Part shown: piece after piece, positions 8,127-17,376 of the stretch | Layout of the letters: each line of letters starts with the position of its first letter | Numbering within the stretch: the stretch's first letter is position 1 | Origin: CAZOZP01 sp964584325 | GTDB lineage: Bacteria > Bacteroidota > Ignavibacteria > Ignavibacteriales > Melioribacteraceae | Reading direction: 5' to 3' | Length of the DNA stretch: 31,909 nucleotides | Assembly: GCA_964584325.1 (NCBI GenBank) | Contig: CAZOZP010000042.1 | Span: forward strand, 1-31,909 | Translations under genes and position numbers: made by a program | The notes under the pieces: model-generated | What the model was told of the DNA's origin: nothing | Seen by the model: only the letters and a program-made list of their open reading frames with translations | The model's database searches: none

Positions 8127-9917
8127 CTAAAATCCGCTTTGAATTCCGAAATGTATTTTCCCTTTTGATATCCCGTCGCCCTCGCCGAGTGCATAACTAA
8201 CATTTAGCAATCCCAAACCCGTACCAATTCCCAAACCAAGTCCGTAACCGGTTTTAAGTCCTTTTAATTCCGGAACTGCTTCCTTTTTTATTTCTTTTCT
8301 TAAGAAATGTCCTGCATCAAAGAATAGGAATGCGTAACTGTTTTCATCCATTAAAAATCTATATTCCAGATTAGAATAAATAAGCCTGTTGCCCTGAAAC
8401 TGTTCTTCGCGGTAACCTCTAAGCGAGTTAGTTCCTCCAAGCAGAAACAGATCATCAGGCTGAGTTTCATCGCCTTGTATTTCTCTCCACCTGAGTTTTA
8501 ATACCGCAATCTGATTACTGAAAATTCTCTGATAGAATTCCAGGTCAAATTTCATTTTATGATGAGATATTTTACGAGGATCATCTTTAAGCAGATACTC
8601 TTCAGGGCCGGTAATCTTCTTCACTGCCAATTCATAAGAATTAGAGAATAGTAACCCTTTTCGTGGTACAAGTCTGCTGTCTCTTGTATCGTAAGTTATT
8701 TTAACACCGCTTGAGAAAAGCGAAGAATTATACACAGTAAATCTTGGAATTACTCTTGTTCCGGCAATTATGTTATATGTGCTGAATAAAGCCGATAGAG
8801 TGATATCGCTGCTGAACAGATAATCAATTTCAGAGTCAAAGCCGTATTTGATATAAGTGCTGTCTGCTTTTTTCTGACTAAAAGAAAGTTTAAGATTAAC
8901 AGGTATTCCGAAAATCCAGGGCTCGAGATACCTTACATTCAGGTCTTGCGAAGTTTTATCAAGTTTTTGCCATTTGAAACCAAAGTTCCTGCCGGTTCCG
9001 AAAAGATTCCCGAGGCTTATTTCAGCAAAACCGGTAAAATATCCGGGAATATCATTGCTTTTTGGCACATATCCGATTATGCCGTCGAATGCATTTGTAT
9101 TTTTTTCTTTTATCCTTATTACCAGAGTACCTTCGCCTTTTTGGTTATAGTAATAATCGGGCATACCTTCTGCGCCGTAAAATCCTGTTCGATTCAGCAA
9201 TACAGAAATTCTATTGATTTTTTCCTTGTCATATTTACTCCCTACCCTGATACCTGACTCCCTTATTACTGCATCAGATTTAGATTTTGTATTTCCTTCG
9301 ATAAGAATTCTGTCTATTCTTGCTTGTTTTTCTATATCATATAGTAAAACAAGTCGTGCTTCGGAAAACCCTTCATCATTATCTTCTCTTGCAAAAGATA
9401 CAACATTAATTGCGGCAAAAGGATAACCGGCTTTTTCAAATTCAGCCAACACAAAAGATACCGTTTCTTCAAAAACCGCAGAACGGAAAAGCCTTCCCTC
9501 AAGTCTCCTGAAGAACTCTTCATATTCTGAAAATTCAGCAAATTTTTGAAGAGTATCTTCCGTTATTGAACCCTCTTTATATAGTTCACCGGCAAACAAC
9601 TCAGTACGTCCGAAAACTAATCTTTTTCCGTAATCAAATTCTGCTCTTATCGAATATCCGGCTGAATCGCTTATAACAACTTTTTTTAACATTTTTGCGT
9701 CAGGATACCCGTTGTCTGTAAAATACTCTCCTGTTTTCTGTATAATGGAATCCGGGGGAAAGTTTTTAATTGCACGAAATTGATTCAGATATTCCGCAAC
9801 CTCTGAAGAATCGGGTTCAGTGGGATAATTTGCAGAAAGAGTCTTAAAGTTTTGGGCAAATACCGAAGCAGAACAGAAAAGTATCAAAAGCCATATTCTA
9901 TATAGTAGGCGAATCAT
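8127..9917 (-). CDS. BamA/TamA-like outer-membrane protein (POTRA + Omp85 barrel)
   Basis: 596 residues with a signal peptide (1-22, ending SVFAQ). Residues about 25-275 look like three POTRA domains; the last is clearest (ARIDRILIEGNTKSKSDAV, 199-217). The rest is a 16-strand-type Omp85 barrel with the conserved LRGY motif of the lid loop at 499-502 (GGTNSLRGYRE) and a C-terminal Phe (IQSGF) that serves as beta-signal. It is too short for a canonical BamA with five POTRA domains and resembles TamA or related surface-antigen (D15) proteins. The likely role is insertion or export of outer-membrane or surface components. Its start overlaps the sugar kinase gene by 20 bases and has only a weak ribosome-binding site, suggesting coupled translation. 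Confidence 0.88.
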   Translation of the reverse strand: MIRLLYRIWLLILFCSASVFAQNFKTLSANYPTEPDSSEVAEYLNQFRAIKNFPPDSIIQKTGEYFTDNGYPDAKMLKKVVISDSAGYSIRAEFDYGKRLVFGRTELFAGELYKEGSITEDTLQKFAEFSEYEEFFRRLEGRLFRSAVFEETVSFVLAEFEKAGYPFAAINVVSFAREDNDEGFSEARLVLLYDIEKQARIDRILIEGNTKSKSDAVIRESGIRVGSKYDKEKINRISVLLNRTGFYGAEGMPDYYYNQKGEGTLVIRIKEKNTNAFDGIIGYVPKSNDIPGYFTGFAEISLGNLFGTGRNFGFKWQKLDKTSQDLNVRYLEPWIFGIPVNLKLSFSQKKADSTYIKYGFDSEIDYLFSSDITLSALFSTYNIIAGTRVIPRFTVYNSSLFSSGVKITYDTRDSRLVPRKGLLFSNSYELAVKKITGPEEYLLKDDPRKISHHKMKFDLEFYQRIFSNQIAVLKLRWREIQGDETQPDDLFLLGGTNSLRGYREEQFQGNRLIYSNLEYRFLMDENSYAFLFFDAGHFLRKEIKKEAVPELKGLKTGYGLGLGIGTGLGLLNVSYALGEGDGISKGKIHFGIQSGF

Positions 9918-10866
9918 CTATTTCTTTCAGCTTTTTGCCGAGCGGAATAACTTTCACTTTTGGCATTAGTTCTTCAATCGTTTGCATATCTGCTTTACCG
10001 GCAGTAGTATTCAGACTGTTAGCGGCACCGGAGGCAGACGCAAATTTCAGCAAATCTTCAAAAACAAAGGATTTTTCTAAAGCATAAATAACACCGGCAG
10101 TAAACGAATCGCCGCTGCCGGTTGAATCCACAGCTTCAATTTCAGGAGTAATTGTTTTATACATAAATCCGAACTGAGATGAATATGAAGGCCGGGCACC
10201 GTCTGTCAGGAAACAGAGTTTTATGCCCATTGAATATAATTCCTTAAGAAACTCTTTAATATCATTTTCATTCTCAAAAGTTCTTCCAAGCGAACTGCTT
10301 AACTCTTCAATATTATTATGGATTGCTCCCGGTGCTTTCTTAAGACACGAAAGCAAGTGTGTACCATAAGTATCCAATATAGTGAATTTGTCGTGTTTAT
10401 GCGCCAGATCAAGTATTCTTCTCATCAATTCGGCTGAAAGTTCGTCCGGAACGCTACCTGCAAGCACAACCGTAGATGCATTGAGAATCATTTTCTCAAT
10501 GCGCGAGTTTAATTCGTTAAACTCTTTTTCAGTAAGACCAACATCCACTCCGAAATAGGATGTAACTTTTCTGTTGAAATCATCCTCAGCTAAAAAAGCC
10601 TGCCGCATATCTTTTTCAGTCGGAAAAACAAAATTATTGATATTTTCTTCGGCTAATATTTTCCTGTAAATTTTTCCTGAATTTCCGCCGGCGGCTGTAA
10701 CCGCAAGGTTATCAACTTTAAATACATTCAGCTGTCTGCTTACATTTATACCTTTCCCGCCCGCAGTGAAATATTCTTTATAGCATCGGTTAACTTTGCC
10801 TTGTTCAGTTTTGAGAAAAGTCATCCGTTTCTCAAGAAGCGGATTCAATGTAATCGTTAATATCAT
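9898..10866 (-). CDS. PfkB-family sugar-phosphate kinase (1-phosphofructokinase-like)
   Basis: The family start MILTITLNP points to the ATG at 10864-10866, one base after the upstream stop (TAATATG); this gives 322 residues. An ATG nine codons earlier (10893) is in frame but lacks a ribosome-binding site. PfkB motifs: TAGGKGINVSRQL near 34-46, AGSVPDEL near 136-143, and the catalytic signature DSTGSGDSFTAGV with base Asp253. The fold and arrangement match the FruK/LacC/PfkB branch, which phosphorylates fructose 1-phosphate, fructose 6-phosphate or tagatose 6-phosphate. Two positions are unusual: the normal NPxxD near the N-terminus reads NPLLE, and GSxPxG reads GSVPDE. The substrate is therefore uncertain. 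No sugar transporter lies nearby. Confidence 0.85.
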   Translation of the reverse strand: MILTITLNPLLEKRMTFLKTEQGKVNRCYKEYFTAGGKGINVSRQLNVFKVDNLAVTAAGGNSGKIYRKILAEENINNFVFPTEKDMRQAFLAEDDFNRKVTSYFGVDVGLTEKEFNELNSRIEKMILNASTVVLAGSVPDELSAELMRRILDLAHKHDKFTILDTYGTHLLSCLKKAPGAIHNNIEELSSSLGRTFENENDIKEFLKELYSMGIKLCFLTDGARPSYSSQFGFMYKTITPEIEAVDSTGSGDSFTAGVIYALEKSFVFEDLLKFASASGAANSLNTTAGKADMQTIEELMPKVKVIPLGKKLKEIDDSPTI

Positions 10867-10867
10867 A

Positions 10868-12136
10868 TTATGGCCTGTATTTCGCCCATTCATATGTGAG
10901 CGGATATTTTAACCTGTAATCGCCGAATCCGGTATAATCAACAAAGATAAAATACTGATTTATGTCAAAATAGTGCCAGATTTCATAAGGTTGAGTTTGT
11001 TCAAACGGCCTTCTTTCAACACTGTTCGGAGCACCGAGAATGATATAAACCATTCCCATGTCTGTTCTCCATCCTTTATTATTCTTTGAAAAATTCTTAT
11101 TTGCATGAGCAATTCTTCTGTAGTATTCTATGAGTGCCTCGTTTTCGGACGTTCCCGGGGAAGGATCTTTTTTCGACCAGAAATCAGTGAAAGCATTCAG
11201 CTTCGTCTCGTAAGTCTGCATTGATTTTATTCTGTCAAGTTCATCGGCTGATGCGATATATACCATTTGGTCAACAGAAATATCCAAATCCACAATAGAC
11301 CTCGGGTATCCTTTTATAAAGGAATAAAACTGTTTTGAAGATGTTTTAAGAACATTAAAATTTTCATCCATTATGGAAAGCCGCAATTCATAAACACCAA
11401 GGCTGAAAGTAGTATTTTCAAATGTTTGATTAATTATGTTTTTCCCGGAATCAATTTCAGTCAGAAAGCGTTTCTGAAAATAAACGGTCTTTGATTGATC
11501 TGTAATCATATATTCAAGATAAATACTGCATTTCTTGTCTGAATAAATCTCAAAGACAAATGGAAGTTCTTTATTGCTTGTAAAAATCTCTCTGGAAATG
11601 TTGGGAATAAGCTTTTCAACATTGTTGTGCATTACTGTACCCGCAATAAGAAGTATTTCACTTAAATCAGGATTATCATTAATACTTTTAACATCAATGA
11701 GCTTATCCAATGCATAATTGCGTTTTGAATCTTTATCAAATACTTCACAAATAACCCGGTATCTTCCCGGATAAAGATTAAAGCTTTTCAGATTAAGATT
11801 AAAGTTTTGTCTGGAATGAGCTGCATTATAACCGGTAACATTAACTGTTTCATCCCAACTGTTTGAGTTTATTATGTTGGATTTCAGTGAATCATAAATT
11901 GTTATTGTAAGCATGTAGGATGCAGTAAATTTGTTATCTTCCTTCAGAAACCTGAGATTTGTATATGGTATCTGAATAAAAATGTCAAGCCGTGTTTTGC
12001 CCGGTTCCTCACTTTTGTAGCTGATGTTCTCAAAACTAAAAACCGGTTCGAATGTGTAAGGAAATATCTTTTCATCAAATTCTACCTGAGCAAACAAGTT
12101 AACTGCAACAAAAAGCATTACTAATAATTTATACAT
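10868..12136 (-). CDS. GWxTD-domain exported protein
   Basis: 422 residues with a signal peptide (MYKLLVMLFVAVNLFAQ). The C-terminal 68 residues carry the defining motif GWRTDMG (355-361) and the following GAPNSVERRPFE, IWHYF and GDYRL segments of the GWxTD domain, a family of unknown function typical of FCB-group bacteria. Residues about 20-280 are beta-rich, with two probable Ig-like modules. An AGGGG ribosome-binding site precedes the ATG; only one base separates it from rimO upstream, and one base separates its stop from the kinase start. It is likely periplasmic or cell-surface. No enzymatic role is known to me. Confidence 0.9.
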   Translation of the reverse strand: MYKLLVMLFVAVNLFAQVEFDEKIFPYTFEPVFSFENISYKSEEPGKTRLDIFIQIPYTNLRFLKEDNKFTASYMLTITIYDSLKSNIINSNSWDETVNVTGYNAAHSRQNFNLNLKSFNLYPGRYRVICEVFDKDSKRNYALDKLIDVKSINDNPDLSEILLIAGTVMHNNVEKLIPNISREIFTSNKELPFVFEIYSDKKCSIYLEYMITDQSKTVYFQKRFLTEIDSGKNIINQTFENTTFSLGVYELRLSIMDENFNVLKTSSKQFYSFIKGYPRSIVDLDISVDQMVYIASADELDRIKSMQTYETKLNAFTDFWSKKDPSPGTSENEALIEYYRRIAHANKNFSKNNKGWRTDMGMVYIILGAPNSVERRPFEQTQPYEIWHYFDINQYFIFVDYTGFGDYRLKYPLTYEWAKYRP

Positions 12137-12137
12137 T

Positions 12138-13427
12138 TTAGCCCCTACATATTTCAGCAGTCAGATCATATTCATAGGCTTCTTTAATAATAACATCCCT
12201 GAATTCACCGGCTGATATTTTCTCTCCTTTGGGATCTATGATCACTTCACAATCAACTTCAGGAGCGTCCTGAGAAGTTCTTCCAATAAAAAACTCTCCC
12301 TCCTTTCTGTCAATAATTACACTTACAATAGAGCCTATCTTTGCCTGATTTATTGTATTTGAGATTTCCTGCTGAATTTCCATCAGCCGTGCTTTTCGTT
12401 CTTCCTTCACTTCCTGAGGAACTTTGTCTTCAAGATTATAAGCAATGGTATTTTCTTCCGTTGAATAGGTGAAAACGCCTACACGGTCAAACTGGTACTC
12501 CCCTATAAACTCGCAGAGTTCTTCAAATTCCTTTTCAGTTTCTTCCGGGTAGCCTACTATGAAAGTGGTTCTTATTGCTATACCCGGTATTGCGGCCCGC
12601 AGATCTTCAATAAGTTTTCGGGTCTGCCTTGAGGTTATTCCCCTTCTCATAGATTTCAGAATGTTATCGGATATGTGCTGAAGAGGAATATCGATGTATT
12701 TGCAGATTTTTTTGTTTTGCGACATTACATCAATCAATTCGTAGGGAAAATGCGACGGATAAGCGTATAAAAGTCTTATCCATTCTATTCCGTTTATATT
12801 ACTGAGATTTTGCAGAAGAGAGGCTATTTCTCTTTTACCATAGATATCCAGACCATAATAAGTAGTATCCTGTGCAATTACATTTAATTCTTTAACACCG
12901 AGTCCGGCTAAAAATTCAGCTTCCTGCATTAAGCTTTCAATTGTCCTTGATTTATGCTTCCCGCGTATTAAAGGAATCGAACAAAAGGAGCACGGGTTGT
13001 CACATCCTTCTGATATTTTCAGAAAAGCAGAATGTGAAGGTGATGAGAGGAGTCTTTCTCCTAAAAGTTCTGTGCGAAGAGTACCGCCAAGAGAAGTAAT
13101 AATTCCGTTGTAATCTTCCGTTCCAAAAAAATTATCAACTTCCGGAATCTCGTCAAGTAGTTCTTCTCTATATCTTTGTGATAAACAGCCGGATACAATT
13201 ACCTTTTTTATTTTGCCGGATTTTTTCATTTCGATTGCCTGGAGGATTGTATCCACAGATTCCTCTTTAGCCGCATCTATAAATCCGCACGTATTTATAA
13301 TAACAGTATCAGCTTTTTCGGCATCATCGGTAAATTCAAAATTATTCAACTTCAACTGATTCGCAAGTCTCTCGGAATCAACAGTATTCTTGGCACAACC
13401 AAGAGTAATAATCGTTACTTTATTCAT
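12138..13427 (-). CDS. rimO: Ribosomal protein S12 methylthiotransferase RimO
   Basis: 429 residues. This radical-SAM enzyme adds a methylthio group to a conserved Asp of ribosomal protein S12. The N-terminal UPF0004 domain supplies cluster Cys11 (LGCAKNTVDSE), Cys47 (NTCGF) and Cys81 (SGCLSQRY). The radical-SAM motif CxxxCxxC is at 142-149 (CDNPCSFC) and a C-terminal TRAM domain covers about 355-425. The opening TLGCAKNTVDSE and IPLIRGKHKSR favour RimO over MiaB; a clear MiaB is also present in this run (22654-23997). The start overlaps the cdsA stop by four bases (ATGA), and no separate ribosome-binding site is evident. Confidence 0.96.
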   Translation of the reverse strand: MNKVTIITLGCAKNTVDSERLANQLKLNNFEFTDDAEKADTVIINTCGFIDAAKEESVDTILQAIEMKKSGKIKKVIVSGCLSQRYREELLDEIPEVDNFFGTEDYNGIITSLGGTLRTELLGERLLSSPSHSAFLKISEGCDNPCSFCSIPLIRGKHKSRTIESLMQEAEFLAGLGVKELNVIAQDTTYYGLDIYGKREIASLLQNLSNINGIEWIRLLYAYPSHFPYELIDVMSQNKKICKYIDIPLQHISDNILKSMRRGITSRQTRKLIEDLRAAIPGIAIRTTFIVGYPEETEKEFEELCEFIGEYQFDRVGVFTYSTEENTIAYNLEDKVPQEVKEERKARLMEIQQEISNTINQAKIGSIVSVIIDRKEGEFFIGRTSQDAPEVDCEVIIDPKGEKISAGEFRDVIIKEAYEYDLTAEICRG

Positions 13428-14248
13428 TTTATTACATATTCTAAATATAAATATACAAATGGGGCTAAAAATATAATCGAATCGAATCTGTCAAGCACTC
13501 CCCCATGTCCGGGTATCAGATTGGAAGAATCCTTAACATTGCAGTCTCTTTTTATAAGACTTTCAGCCAAATCACCGGCCTGGCCAAAAATTCCGATAAT
13601 TACACCAAGAAATGCGGCATCCGCAATACTGAAATAATCAAGGAATATAGCTCTGCAGGCTATCATTGCAATTACAGCACCGGCTAATCCGGCAAAAGCA
13701 CCTTCCCAGCTTTTCTTCGGACTAACCCTGGGAAACAGTTTATTCTTGCCAAATGCTGATCCTATAAAAAATGCAGCTGAATCACAAACCCACACAGAAA
13801 CAAACATTGCAATAATAATAAGCGCACCCTTACTGTACATAAGTCCGCTCTCTGCATAAAATTCCCTTATGTAAACAAGAGAAGAAACGAGAATACCGGT
13901 ATAAGCTATACCTAAAAGCGTTGTTCCGAGATTACTTACGGCTGAATGTTTATTTCTGAATAATTCAATAAAGAGCATTACCGGAATAATTATCATAAAC
14001 AGATGCATTTCCGGGAGAACCTTCAGATATGAATTTAGTATAATGGCACTGGTTGAAAGCATTCCGGCTGTTAATTGCGGAAAAAACTTCTTATTGACCG
14101 ACATAGCATAAAATTCCTTAAATCCGTATATGCCGATTGCGGTTGCAAATAATAGAAATACCCACTTCCCGTATAAAATTATCCCGAGTATTGCAGGAAT
14201 CGCTATGAAAGCAACTATGATTCTTTTTAGAGTATTACCAACCTTCAA
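13424..14248 (-). CDS. cdsA: Phosphatidate cytidylyltransferase
   Basis: 274 residues, with about seven to eight membrane segments. It converts phosphatidate and CTP to CDP-diacylglycerol, the precursor of all major phospholipids. The full CDP-diglyceride synthase signature is at residues 230-256: it begins SLIKRD, continues VKDSSNLIPGHGG and ends DRFD. SPKKSWEG lies upstream. The start is a TTG at 14246-14248, preceded by GAGG with proper spacing and directly abutting the zinc-ribbon/DUF2007 stop. Because it shares an operon with a DGGGP synthase-like UbiA protein, action on ether-type lipids could be asked, but nothing in the sequence separates it from ordinary CdsA. Confidence 0.95.
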   Translation of the reverse strand: MKVGNTLKRIIVAFIAIPAILGIILYGKWVFLLFATAIGIYGFKEFYAMSVNKKFFPQLTAGMLSTSAIILNSYLKVLPEMHLFMIIIPVMLFIELFRNKHSAVSNLGTTLLGIAYTGILVSSLVYIREFYAESGLMYSKGALIIIAMFVSVWVCDSAAFFIGSAFGKNKLFPRVSPKKSWEGAFAGLAGAVIAMIACRAIFLDYFSIADAAFLGVIIGIFGQAGDLAESLIKRDCNVKDSSNLIPGHGGVLDRFDSIIFLAPFVYLYLEYVIK

Positions 14249-14602
14249 TTATTCCTCATCTGTCTCAAATTCTTCATCACTATTATATATATCATCAATA
14301 ATTTCTTTTGCATCTTCAGCGTCTTCTTTTCTTACAAGTATTTTAATAACTGAAAGTTCGCCTGCTCCGGGGAAACTGCTGTCCTTCTGTGCAAGAATAA
14401 GACAGGGAATTTCAGCACCTTCGAGATTAGCTTTTATCATTTCAGCTTCATACTCTTCACTTACTGAATAGACAATCACATAGTCTTCCGGATTTGATAA
14501 AGAACCGGAATATTCTTCATTGCTAACCAAATCGCTGCCGCAATCCGGACAAACTTTAACAGTATCAATATATTCGGATTCACATTTCGGGCATATCATC
14601 AC
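14249..14602 (-). CDS. Zinc-ribbon plus DUF2007-like protein
   Basis: 117 residues. The N-terminus has a zinc ribbon with two CPxC knuckles (CPKC near 4-7 and CPDC near 18-21). After a short acidic linker comes a ferredoxin-like domain of about 70 residues (YVIVYSVSEEYEAEMIKANLEGAEIPC) typical of DUF2007, a putative signal-transducing domain. The tail is strongly acidic. AGGAGG lies five bases before the ATG, one of the best ribosome-binding sites in the run, and the gene begins 23 bases inside the end of the CPBP protease gene. It is cytoplasmic and of unknown function. Confidence 0.85.
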   Translation of the reverse strand: MMICPKCESEYIDTVKVCPDCGSDLVSNEEYSGSLSNPEDYVIVYSVSEEYEAEMIKANLEGAEIPCLILAQKDSSFPGAGELSVIKILVRKEDAEDAKEIIDDIYNSDEEFETDEE

Positions 14603-15512
14603 GGCCTCCTGTTGTTTTGGTTGTTAATATGTACTTTCTTCCTAAAGCATTATAACCAAAAAATAGTATTATAAGCAACACAAAACTTAAAATTTCCATA
14701 TAAATATTATCCCCTGAAGGCCTTACACTTGCCGAAACGGACGATGGGTCATCCGAATAAACATAAATCATAACAGATACAAAATTGTTAAGAAAGTGTA
14801 ATATCATAGGAATAATCAGCGACTGAGTTTTATATGCTGCGTATCCAAAATAGAACCCTAATGCAGCTAAAGGAATAATGCCATATGGACTCATATGAAA
14901 AAGGCTGAAAAACACTGCAGTAATTAAAGCTGCATAAACAGGCTTGGTTGTTACTTCAAATCCCTTTTGAATCAAACCCCTGAAAAGTACTTCTTCTGCC
15001 AGAGCCGGAATAATACTAATAACTACTATCAGTGTAACAAGATGGTACGAATTATTGTAGCTCATTATAAGTTTATAGCTTTCTTCTACCAGTTTGTCAA
15101 GTTGCGTAAGGAGCGACTTTAAATAATTAATAAAGACAATTTTTTCAGCAAGAAAATCAAAAATAAAATTCTGAATGTAAATATAGTATTGATTTATACC
15201 AACTAGAATTGAAAGTCCGATTGAAAAATACAGCAAGTGTGTTAGTTTTGGGGCTTTAATTTTGAGTGCACTTTTTATATCACCGTAATATACTTTTGTG
15301 ATAAGAAGTGCGGGTAGAAGTAAAAAAAGCAATTGACCGATTGCAGTTATGATTCTGATAGTTTGACCACCGGGTAATGCCATTGATATTGACATTGGAA
15401 TCATCAGCAGTATTAGTCCGCCAATCTGATAAAGAAAAAATATCAACACTACCGAAATGATAGAAACCGCATAAGGGCTTAAAACTTTCTGCACAGAGGA
15501 CTTATCTTCCAT
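14580..15512 (-). CDS. CPBP-family intramembrane metalloprotease
   Basis: 310 residues with about eight membrane segments. The Rce1/CPBP signature motifs are in order: EEVLFRG (173-179, the paired Glu and Arg), FSLFHM (202-207, His206) and HFLNN (239-243). These residues form the metal and water site of prenyl-protein-protease-like enzymes. Bacterial members process membrane proteins or peptides and are often of unknown substrate. AAGGCGG precedes the ATG. The gene lies 38 bases from the DUF3108 gene upstream and overlaps the next gene by 23 bases. Confidence 0.9.
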   Translation of the reverse strand: MEDKSSVQKVLSPYAVSIISVVLIFFLYQIGGLILLMIPMSISMALPGGQTIRIITAIGQLLFLLLPALLITKVYYGDIKSALKIKAPKLTHLLYFSIGLSILVGINQYYIYIQNFIFDFLAEKIVFINYLKSLLTQLDKLVEESYKLIMSYNNSYHLVTLIVVISIIPALAEEVLFRGLIQKGFEVTTKPVYAALITAVFFSLFHMSPYGIIPLAALGFYFGYAAYKTQSLIIPMILHFLNNFVSVMIYVYSDDPSSVSASVRPSGDNIYMEILSFVLLIILFFGYNALGRKYILTTKTTGGRDDMPEM

Positions 15513-15550
15513 ATCCGCCTTAATTTTAAGCCTAAAAATAAATAAAAAGC

Positions 15551-16321
15551 TTATCTTTTAGAAGTTAATTTTCCTGTAAGACCTTCATAATTTGTAAGAT
15601 CAGCATCAATTGAACCGATTATTATCTTTGTTTTAACTTTCACAGGCATTTTCACGTCGTCATTGGTTAACCAGACAAGAATATTTCCTTCACTCTTAAA
15701 AAGTCCGCCCTCTTTTACCAGCGGCTCAACAATTATGCATTCAAATTTGCCTGCATCAACCGATACAGTTTCAATACCATGATAAACTACTTCCAGCGGA
15801 TAGACTTTGTCTTTGTAGAAATTCTCGAGTTTTACTTTATCTCCTTTTTTCATTTTAGAAAAATCGAATGTACGGGCTAAATAAAAAGCTGAAACTATAT
15901 CATTCACATACATCGGAATATCGTATTCACCTTCTGTTGTTTTGGCTCTGCCTTTTGTATGATCAAAGTAAGCAGAAAAATCTCTCTTGTAGCCGCCTTC
16001 GCGTATATGCTGCTGAAATCTCCATGGAAATATTCCTTCTGTATCCACGTAAGATTCATATCTGTCGCGTACTTTATAAAACAAGTCGAAAGCAGGTACT
16101 GAATTGACTGTAAAATTAACATGATAGGCTTCACGGCCGGCAATTTTTTTTATGGAAGGAATTGACATAACTGCAACACCGGCAGTTACAAATCCATATC
16201 GAACATCAAAAGTAAGTTTCTCTCCAACTCCAAAAGCTTTGTTTTCTAATTTTCTGAATTCCTGTGCCTGCATTACCAAAGTAAAAACAAGAAGCATTAA
16301 TACAGCAGTAGTCTTTTTCAT
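15551..16321 (-). CDS. DUF3108-family exported protein
   Basis: About 256 residues from the ATG at 16319-16321, which has AAAGGG upstream. A longer frame begins at TTG 16336 but has no ribosome-binding site. A signal peptide (KKTTAVLMLLVFTLVMQAQ) is followed by a beta-rich domain with FGVGEKLTFDVRYGFVTAG and a C-terminal NILVWLTNDD segment, both characteristic of DUF3108. Members are periplasmic proteins of unknown function that often sit beside lipid or glycan transfer genes. Here the gene directly follows a family 9 glycosyltransferase with an 11-base gap. Confidence 0.87.
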   Translation of the reverse strand: MKKTTAVLMLLVFTLVMQAQEFRKLENKAFGVGEKLTFDVRYGFVTAGVAVMSIPSIKKIAGREAYHVNFTVNSVPAFDLFYKVRDRYESYVDTEGIFPWRFQQHIREGGYKRDFSAYFDHTKGRAKTTEGEYDIPMYVNDIVSAFYLARTFDFSKMKKGDKVKLENFYKDKVYPLEVVYHGIETVSVDAGKFECIIVEPLVKEGGLFKSEGNILVWLTNDDVKMPVKVKTKIIIGSIDADLTNYEGLTGKLTSKR

Positions 16322-16332
16322 ATTCTTCCCTT

Positions 16333-17376
16333 TCAAATTTTCATTACTTTCTTTATTTCATCAGTAACAGCCTGAATATTTATGGAATCCATACAGTTTA
16401 ATCTTTCGCACTGTTTCCGTGTACAATTGCCGCAACCTGTATCCGGAGTAAATATGCTCTTTTTGGTTGTATAGGGTCCCCACCTCATAGGTGAACAAGC
16501 CGGAATCTTAGGATAAAACCCTACTGCATATTTTCCTAAAGCCGCTGCCAAATGAATAGGCCCTGTTGAGTTAGCCGCCATCATCGAACATTCATTTATA
16601 AGAGCAATCAGTTCAGAAAGATTTAACTTTCCGGCAAGATTCAAACCTCCTGCAGCATTGGCAATTTCTTCGCAAATTGTTTTTTCTGCTTCGGAGCCTG
16701 TTACAATAAGGTTAATTTTCAATTGCTGTGCCAAATTAACCGCAAGCTGCTTCATCCGCTCCTGAGGTAAATCAACCGCACTCCCGCCGCTTCCGGGATG
16801 TATTATTGCAATCGGATTTCCCGTATTTTTCTTTGCAGTTGCAATATATCCTTCAACGGCTTGAGATGAAAAAGGATTTATATGTATTTTATACTCAACA
16901 TTCTGTTCAGATATTTGCTCATTGATTCCAAGGCAGGAAAGCATATTAATATTGAATTCGAGTTCGTGTTTTTCTCCGTATTTTCTGTGTTCAAATACTT
17001 TTCTGTTAAAGAAGAAAGAATAATACCTGAATCCTGTACCAATTCTTGTCTTAATTCCCGAGAGATAACTAATCAGGGCAATTCGCAATGTTGGGGATAC
17101 TACAAGACACACATCAAATTTCTTCTGTTTAATGATAGCAATGTTCTCATTGAGAATCAGTTTACCGTTTTTCTCTTTAGCAATAATTACTTCATCAACG
17201 AATGGATTGTTTTCCACAATACTTTTTGTGTATTCACGCAAAAGGAAAGTAACTTTGCAATCAGGGAAGTGTTTTTTCAGCACACTTGCAACAGGAAGCG
17301 TCAGAACAACATCCCCGATTCTGTCTGTTCTAATAATCAGTATGTTAAGTGTATTTTTTTCCTGAGACAAATTCAT
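16333..17376 (-). CDS. Glycosyltransferase family 9 (heptosyltransferase-like)
   Basis: About 347 residues. The two-domain GT-B fold is shown by IIRTDRIGDVVLTLPVA near the N-terminus, IIHPGSGGSAVDLPQER in the C-domain, and ANSTGPIHLAAALGK for the nucleotide-sugar site. Family members transfer heptose or related sugars in LPS core synthesis in the cytoplasm. The C-terminus carries CGNCTRKQCERLNC, a Cys-rich tail seen in many GT9 proteins. The frame extends to 17520, but that would overlap the glycosylase gene heavily. The ATG at 17376 overlaps it by 32 bases. A TTG two codons later (17370) has better spacing to the AAAGGG site and may be the real start. Confidence 0.9.
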   Translation of the reverse strand: MNLSQEKNTLNILIIRTDRIGDVVLTLPVASVLKKHFPDCKVTFLLREYTKSIVENNPFVDEVIIAKEKNGKLILNENIAIIKQKKFDVCLVVSPTLRIALISYLSGIKTRIGTGFRYYSFFFNRKVFEHRKYGEKHELEFNINMLSCLGINEQISEQNVEYKIHINPFSSQAVEGYIATAKKNTGNPIAIIHPGSGGSAVDLPQERMKQLAVNLAQQLKINLIVTGSEAEKTICEEIANAAGGLNLAGKLNLSELIALINECSMMAANSTGPIHLAAALGKYAVGFYPKIPACSPMRWGPYTTKKSIFTPDTGCGNCTRKQCERLNCMDSINIQAVTDEIKKVMKI

